Positions 12,094 through 16,269 of a stretch of 16,269 bases of DNA are shown here, in pieces. Position 1 is the stretch's first letter. Each line of letters starts with the position of its first letter. The stretch covers positions 1 through 16,269 of the forward strand of contig JBPCTR010000089.1 in NCBI GenBank assembly GCA_051011575.1, written 5' to 3'. Below the pieces are notes generated by a model. That model searched no databases. It saw only the letters and a list, made by a program, of their open reading frames with translations, and was not told where the DNA came from. The stretch is from SHLQ01 sp051011575. Lineage in GTDB: Bacteria > Actinomycetota > Acidimicrobiia > Acidimicrobiales > SHLQ01. Made by a program: the position numbers and the translations under genes.

Positions 12094-13229
12094 TCGGCTG
12101 CGCCCAGAACTATGTGTGGGGATCGCGAACGATGCTGTCGTCGTTGCGTGGCGACGGCCCAAGCGATCTTCCCGAGGCCGAGATCTGGTACGGAGCACAC
12201 GCCGTCGCTCCCTCCACATTCGATGACGGCACCACGCTCCTCGCAGCTATCGACGCCGACGCAACCGCGCAGGTCGGGCCCGAGAACGTGGCGATGTTCG
12301 GACGGCGCCTTCCGTTCCTCCTCAAGCTTCTCGCAGCCGCCAGCCCACTCAGCCTGCAGGCCCATCCGACCGCCGACCAGGCGATTGCAGGATTCGCCGA
12401 CGACGAGGCCGAGGGGATAGCCCGCGACGCCGCCCACCGGATCTTCCGCGACGACAATCACAAGCCGGAACTGATCGTGGCGGTCACACCTTTCGAGGCT
12501 CTCGTCGGATTCCGGGATCCGGTCCGGAGCGTCGCGTTGCTCGACGCGCTCGCCGCCCCCGACGGGCTCGTCTCGCTGGTTGCCGGCGAAGGACCCAAAG
12601 CGGCAATGAAGTGGCTTCTGGACCCGAAGACGTCGGCGCATCGCAACGCAGTGGCCGCATGTATCTCGGCACTCGTCGCCGGAGCGACCAACTACGTCGG
12701 TGACACGTGGATGGCAGAAGCGGCACTCGTGCTGCGCCTGACCGCGATGTATCCCGCCGACCCCGGAATCGGCGTCGCCGCGTTACTGAACCTGGTCGAG
12801 CTCGAGCCGGGCGAGGGCCTCTTCCTCGGAGCAGGGACGCTCCACTCCTACGTATCGGGCCTCGGGGTCGAGGTCCTCGCGAACTCCGACAACGTCGTAC
12901 GCGGCGGCCTTACCCAGAAGCACGTCGATGTGCCCACGCTCATCACGGTCGTACGACCCGATTGCATCGACCCCACTCCCGTCGATCTCGTTGCCGGCCA
13001 GTACTCCACGAGCGTCCCCGAGTTCCGTCTCACGCGCATCACGCCGGCAGGCGCCACTCCGGTGACAGGACCAGCGATCGTGCTCTGCGTCTCCGGCACC
13101 ACGAGACTTTCCGGCAACGATCAGCTCGAGCTCACACCGACGGAGGCAGCCTGGATTCCCACGGGCGAGACGGTCGGCGCGTCCACCTCCGATCTCGGCT
13201 TCGTGGCCGAAGTCGGAGATCTCGCGTAA
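12081..13229 (+). CDS. manA: Mannose-6-phosphate isomerase, class I
   Basis: This 382-residue type I phosphomannose isomerase interconverts fructose-6-phosphate and mannose-6-phosphate, feeding GDP-mannose for glycans. The opening AQNYVWGS is diagnostic. The zinc ligands are Gln93 and His95 in LSLQAHPTADQ, Glu130 in DNHKPEL, and His255 in AGTLHSYVSGLGVEV. LANSDNVVRGGLTQKHVD carries the substrate-binding Arg274. The length is normal. The first in-frame start is ATG 12081; there is no strong SD (only GGGAAC about 5 bases before). It may be transcribed from its own -10 at 12048 or read through from the TPMT-like gene 87 bases upstream. It converges on the FAD oxidase gene with 19 bases between the stops, where only a weak bulged stem was found. 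Confidence 0.96.
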   Translation: MQRLIGCAQNYVWGSRTMLSSLRGDGPSDLPEAEIWYGAHAVAPSTFDDGTTLLAAIDADATAQVGPENVAMFGRRLPFLLKLLAAASPLSLQAHPTADQAIAGFADDEAEGIARDAAHRIFRDDNHKPELIVAVTPFEALVGFRDPVRSVALLDALAAPDGLVSLVAGEGPKAAMKWLLDPKTSAHRNAVAACISALVAGATNYVGDTWMAEAALVLRLTAMYPADPGIGVAALLNLVELEPGEGLFLGAGTLHSYVSGLGVEVLANSDNVVRGGLTQKHVDVPTLITVVRPDCIDPTPVDLVAGQYSTSVPEFRLTRITPAGATPVTGPAIVLCVSGTTRLSGNDQLELTPTEAAWIPTGETVGASTSDLGFVAEVGDLA

Positions 13230-13248
13230 CTGACCCTGGCGTCCGCAG

Positions 13249-14454
13249 TCAGATGATCGCCGTTTCGATGAACGGCTCGCCCGCCGCGATGCGTTCGTAG
13301 CCGAGCGGTCGGAGATCGAGCGACCGGTACTCGCCATGAGCGAGCAACTCGGCCACTCCCCTGCCGATCGCCGGCGACTGCTGGAGCCCGTGCCCGGAAA
13401 ACCCATTGGCGAGAATGAAGTTCGGAACGTCGGGGTGGGGACCGACAATCACATTGTGGTCGAACGGGTTGTGCGAGTAGTGACCCGCCCACTTCGTGTT
13501 CACCTTGATGCGTTCAAACGCCGGGATGCGATGTGCGAGCGCCGGCCACACCTTGTCCTCCCAGATGTCGTCGTCGAATCGAAAGTCGTCGGGCTCGACC
13601 GCCGGGTCGATGTCGGGCGTGCATCCCGCCATGTAGGCGTCGCCCTCGCTGCGCACGTGCACTCCCGTCGGGTCGATGGTCAGCGGAAGAGCGCGGTCGA
13701 GGGGGTCGGCCGCATCGAAGATGAACGTGTAGCGCTTGCGCGGTTCGACGTGCAGATCGAGCCCGGCCATACCGGCCACGAGTGACGCCCGCGGGCCGGC
13801 AGCGTTCACGACCGAGCCACAGCCGACCGTACGCCCGGAGGCCAACCGTACGGCGGTGGCGCGCGACCCATCGTGGTCGATGCCGACGACCTCGCCACGC
13901 GTGTACTCCACCCCGTGCTCGCGTGCCTTCTTGCGCCACCATTCGAGCACGGTCCCCGAGTCCCAGTAGCCCTCGTCGATCAGGTTGTGACTTCCGCACA
14001 CGATGTCGTCGACGTTGTAGAACGGGTAGTCGGCCAAAATCTGCTCGGGAGACATGATCCGGGTTCCCGCGCCGAGATCGGCCTGGATCCGCTGGTTCGC
14101 ACGCAACGTTTCTGCGAACACGTCGTCGCCGGCGAGATACATGTAGCCGTAGTGATTTACGTAGATCCTCGGCACTTCGGGATCGTCGCCGAGGAAGCTC
14201 GTGAAGTCGCGCACGAAGTCGGCGGCGAATCGGCTGATCTGAATGTTGAGGGGGTTCGAGAACTGCTGGCGCATGCAGCTGTTCGTGTGTGAGGTCGACG
14301 CGTTCTCGAGCGACATGTCGCGCTCGACCACGAGCACGGTTCCGTCGAAGGCCAGATGCTGCGAGAGGAACCATGCGACCGATGAGCCGATCATGGCGCC
14401 GCCGACGATGACGACGTCGTAGTTGTCAGCCGACGGAGTGTCGGTGATTGGCAT
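13249..14454 (-). CDS. FAD-dependent oxidoreductase, DAO (glycine/sarcosine oxidase-like, FOXRED1-like) family
   Basis: This 401-residue amine or amino-acid oxidase-type flavoprotein begins with a Rossmann dinucleotide site, YDVVIVGGAMIGSS (residues 12-25), and Glu44 in LVVERD binds the ADP-ribose of FAD. NAAGPRASLVAGMAGL and the C-terminal NGFSGHGLQQSPAIGRGVAELL are typical of the DAO family. The segments RKRYTFIFDA and HYSHNPFDHNVIVGPHP recall the FOXRED1-like/sarcosine-oxidase-like branch. The start at 14454 is 5 bases after the HyuB stop; a TTG at 14463 would overlap that stop. There is no good SD, so translation is probably coupled. As third gene of a hyuA-hyuB operon, a role in oxidising an N-alkyl amino acid released by ring opening, such as sarcosine, is attractive but inferred. 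Confidence 0.9.
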   Translation of the reverse strand: MPITDTPSADNYDVVIVGGAMIGSSVAWFLSQHLAFDGTVLVVERDMSLENASTSHTNSCMRQQFSNPLNIQISRFAADFVRDFTSFLGDDPEVPRIYVNHYGYMYLAGDDVFAETLRANQRIQADLGAGTRIMSPEQILADYPFYNVDDIVCGSHNLIDEGYWDSGTVLEWWRKKAREHGVEYTRGEVVGIDHDGSRATAVRLASGRTVGCGSVVNAAGPRASLVAGMAGLDLHVEPRKRYTFIFDAADPLDRALPLTIDPTGVHVRSEGDAYMAGCTPDIDPAVEPDDFRFDDDIWEDKVWPALAHRIPAFERIKVNTKWAGHYSHNPFDHNVIVGPHPDVPNFILANGFSGHGLQQSPAIGRGVAELLAHGEYRSLDLRPLGYERIAAGEPFIETAII

Positions 14455-14459
14455 GGGGC

Positions 14460-16073
14460 TCAAGACACGTATCCCTGTTTCTTGTCGTTTTCGAGTGCGT
14501 CGGGATCCCGCTCCGCCGGGTTCCCGAAACCGCCACCGCCCGGAAGCTCCATGATCAGCCTTCGATCCGGTGGGATCGTCTGCTTTCCCTTGGTGCGGAA
14601 CGGGCTACCGTCGTCGAGTCGGACCCCACCAGGGGAACCGTTCTCGCCGCCATTTCGACCTCTGGCGGGATTCGCCACCCGATCGAACATGGCGGAGAAC
14701 TCGAACTGATAGCCCTCGGTCGCGCCGATCTCGATCACCTGTCCGAGACCACCCCGGTAGCGCCCAGCTCCTGCCGAGTTGTCGCGGATCTCCTTGCGCC
14801 AGATCACGATCGGCCCGACCTGCTCGGTGGCTTCCGCACTCATCGTCATCACGCCCGACGGGAATGCGGTTGCGGTGAGCCCGTCGAGTCCCGGGCGAGC
14901 TCCGCTTCCCCCGCTGTTGAACATGAGGAGCTCGACGGGCGGCCGCGGATCGCGGAGGGGGTCGGCGCTCCGCGCGCTCGCCTGGAAGTTCCACAGTGCG
15001 CCGGCCCCTTCGGCCGGAATCCGTTCGGGCAGCGCCTGCGCCAACGCGCCGAGGCAGAGGTCGGTCACGAAGTGTCCGATCACGTGCCGCACCGCGACCG
15101 GATTGGGTTCCTTCGCGTTCAGGATCACGCCGGCGGGTGCCTCAACCGTGAACGGGGCGAGCGACGCGTGATTGTTGGGCAGTTCCGGGGCGAGCGCGAC
15201 GATCATCCCGTACGTGAAATAGGCCTGGGCGTACACGATCGGCACATTGATCCCGAATCGGCTGATGCCCGACGTGCCGGTGAAGTCGGCATGCATTCCC
15301 TGCTCGTTCACCGTGAGCGTGACCTCGAGGTGCACGGGTTCGTCGTAGCCATCGACATCCATCGAGTTCCGATAGGTACCGGCCGGTACGTCGCCAAGAG
15401 CGGTGAACAAGGCGTTCTCGGTTCGGTCGAAGATGAACGCAGTGAGATCCGCGATGTTGTCGATACCGAACTCTTCGAGCATCTCGAGGAGCCGCCGACG
15501 TCCGGTCTCGTTCGATGCAGCGAGCCCGTGCATGTCGCCGATCACCTGATCGGCCTCTCGAACGTTGTTGCGGATGATGTTCACGAGATCGGCGTGAAGG
15601 ACCCCCCTTTCGGCCCACTTCATGATGGGGATTCGAATGCCCTCCTCGTAGACCTCTGATGCGTCGGGTCCGTAGCCGCGACCACCGACGTCGACCACGT
15701 GGGAGGTCGAGGCAAAGAAGCCGACCAGCTCGTCGCCTCGGAATACCGGCGTGGTAACGGTGATGTCGTGAAGATGGCCGGTGCCCTTCCATGGGTCGTT
15801 CGTGGTGTACACGTCGCCGTCATACATTCGCTCGCGGCCGATTTCATTGATGAAGTGGCCGACCGATGCCGCCATCGTGTTCACGTGACCAGGGGTGCCG
15901 GTCACCGCCTGTGCGACGAGACGACCTTCGGCGTCGAACACGCCGGCCGAGAGGTCGCCGGCCTCGCGCACCGAGGTCGAGAACGACGTACGCACGAGGG
16001 TGAGCGCCTGTTCTTCGACGATCGCGATGAGGCGGTTCCACATGATCTGGTTCTGCACGACGGCGGTGTTCAT
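14460..16073 (-). CDS. hyuB: Hydantoinase B/oxoprolinase family protein (HyuB)
   Basis: This 537-residue beta component works with HyuA in ATP-dependent opening of hydantoins, 5-oxoproline or lactams; the same family also includes acetone carboxylase subunits. Recognisable features are the opening MWNRLIAIVEEQALTLVRTS, GHVNTM near residue 62, TNDPWKGTGHLHD (91-103), SHVVDVGGRGYGP (124-136), and a C-terminus with GGLGQVIEIG and LPGGGGFGNPAERD. The length fits the family (about 500-600). Its ATG overlaps the HyuA stop by 4 bases (ATGA), so the two subunits are co-translated. The FAD oxidase follows after 5 bases. Sequence alone cannot separate N-methylhydantoinase from oxoprolinase or caprolactamase activity. 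Confidence 0.93.
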   Translation of the reverse strand: MNTAVVQNQIMWNRLIAIVEEQALTLVRTSFSTSVREAGDLSAGVFDAEGRLVAQAVTGTPGHVNTMAASVGHFINEIGRERMYDGDVYTTNDPWKGTGHLHDITVTTPVFRGDELVGFFASTSHVVDVGGRGYGPDASEVYEEGIRIPIMKWAERGVLHADLVNIIRNNVREADQVIGDMHGLAASNETGRRRLLEMLEEFGIDNIADLTAFIFDRTENALFTALGDVPAGTYRNSMDVDGYDEPVHLEVTLTVNEQGMHADFTGTSGISRFGINVPIVYAQAYFTYGMIVALAPELPNNHASLAPFTVEAPAGVILNAKEPNPVAVRHVIGHFVTDLCLGALAQALPERIPAEGAGALWNFQASARSADPLRDPRPPVELLMFNSGGSGARPGLDGLTATAFPSGVMTMSAEATEQVGPIVIWRKEIRDNSAGAGRYRGGLGQVIEIGATEGYQFEFSAMFDRVANPARGRNGGENGSPGGVRLDDGSPFRTKGKQTIPPDRRLIMELPGGGGFGNPAERDPDALENDKKQGYVS

Positions 16074-16269
16074 TGGCTCGCCTCCGCGTTGGATCGGAGG
16101 ACTCGGAGGGTGTGGTCGCCCTGCACTATTGCGACGTGATGTGAGCCGAGCACGGTGGTCGTCTGGGACTCGACGATGACAGCGGGACCGGCGACGGTGT
16201 CGCCAACGGCGAGATCGTCGCGGTCGACGACGGCGGACCGCACCATGGCCGCGGTCACCGGGTCGTAGA
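16070..16269 (-). CDS. hyuA: Partial gene: C-terminus of hydantoinase A/oxoprolinase family protein (HyuA)
   Basis: Only the last 65 or so codons are in the window; the gene continues past the right edge. The readable part, YDPVTAAMVRSAVVDRDDLA, continues as VGDTVAGPAVIVESQTTTVL and GDHTLRVL. The GPAVIVESQTTTV segment is the usual C-terminal motif of HyuA (general form GPA-(I/V)-(I/V)-E-x-x-(S/T)-T-(T/V)). HyuA is the ATP-binding subunit with an actin-like fold, but that part lies outside. The stop overlaps the start of HyuB, which strengthens the call. A GTG at 16258 is internal, not the start. Confidence 0.88.
   Translation of the reverse strand, partial: YDPVTAAMVRSAVVDRDDLAVGDTVAGPAVIVESQTTTVLGSHHVAIVQGDHTLRVLRSNAEASQ

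Noticed and set aside
11286..12641. 451-codon open frame on the minus strand
   Set aside because: It runs antisense through both the TPMT-like gene and manA, crosses their intergenic region, and has no recognisable domain.
13230..13252. Possible terminator between manA and the FAD oxidase gene
   Set aside because: The best pairing is a short bulged stem (4 plus 3 bp) with no U-tract, too weak to list.
14448..15659. 403-codon open frame on the plus strand opposite hyuB
   Set aside because: It lies wholly antisense to the clearly recognisable HyuB and FAD oxidase genes, its product is Arg/His/Gly-rich without a known motif, and such long shadows are normal in GC-rich DNA.

Overview
The window looks like chromosomal DNA from a high-GC actinobacterium. 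An F420-using lineage such as the Acidimicrobiia is plausible, but that placement is an inference. Supporting signs are the high G+C, tightly packed short operons, a Fur-KatG pair of the mycobacterial type, an LldD2-like lactate dehydrogenase, a lone FrhB/FdhB-family flavo-iron-sulfur protein, and many genes that appear to start as leaderless transcripts (a TANNNT -10 box 6-8 bases before the start codon). No tRNA, rRNA, IS element, CRISPR array or prophage gene was seen. No stretch longer than about 210 bases lacks a gene.

Layout from left to right. The left edge cuts a minus-strand gene that begins like a cyclic-nucleotide-binding protein. Divergent from it is a translationally coupled pair: an FMN-dependent alpha-hydroxyacid (L-lactate type) dehydrogenase and a small VOC/glyoxalase-like protein. 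Their 3' end overlaps that of a minus-strand operon made of a class II aldolase/adducin-family protein and an M20 metallopeptidase. A 193-base divergent region rich in palindromes separates this operon from a universal stress protein gene. That gene converges on an OsmC-family gene, which is divergent from a nitrilase gene. The nitrilase converges on a helical protein of unknown function. That gene is divergent, with only 46 bases between start codons, from the FrhB-like oxidoreductase gene, which is followed by a small four-helix membrane protein.

The second half starts with a minus-strand oxidative-stress operon: a PerR-like Fur regulator followed by catalase-peroxidase KatG. It is divergent from a thiopurine methyltransferase-family gene, and mannose-6-phosphate isomerase (manA) follows on the plus strand. 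The right end holds a minus-strand operon: hydantoinase A (C-terminal piece only), hydantoinase B, and a FAD-dependent DAO-family oxidase. It probably opens a cyclic amide or hydantoin ring and oxidises the resulting amine.

Functionally this is a housekeeping and accessory mix with two themes: oxidant and electrophile defence (KatG, Fur, OsmC, Usp, VOC, TPMT-like) and catabolism of small nitrogen- or hydroxyacid-containing organics (nitrilase, HyuAB with oxidase, M20 peptidase, LldD-like). The most interesting signals are regulatory rather than new enzymes. They are the repeated leaderless-promoter pattern, a very compact divergent promoter pair, a manA leader with three mutually exclusive hairpin arms and a possible leaderless mini-ORF, an inverted repeat that can hide the osmC ribosome-binding site, and perfect hairpins without U-tracts at three convergent gene ends.
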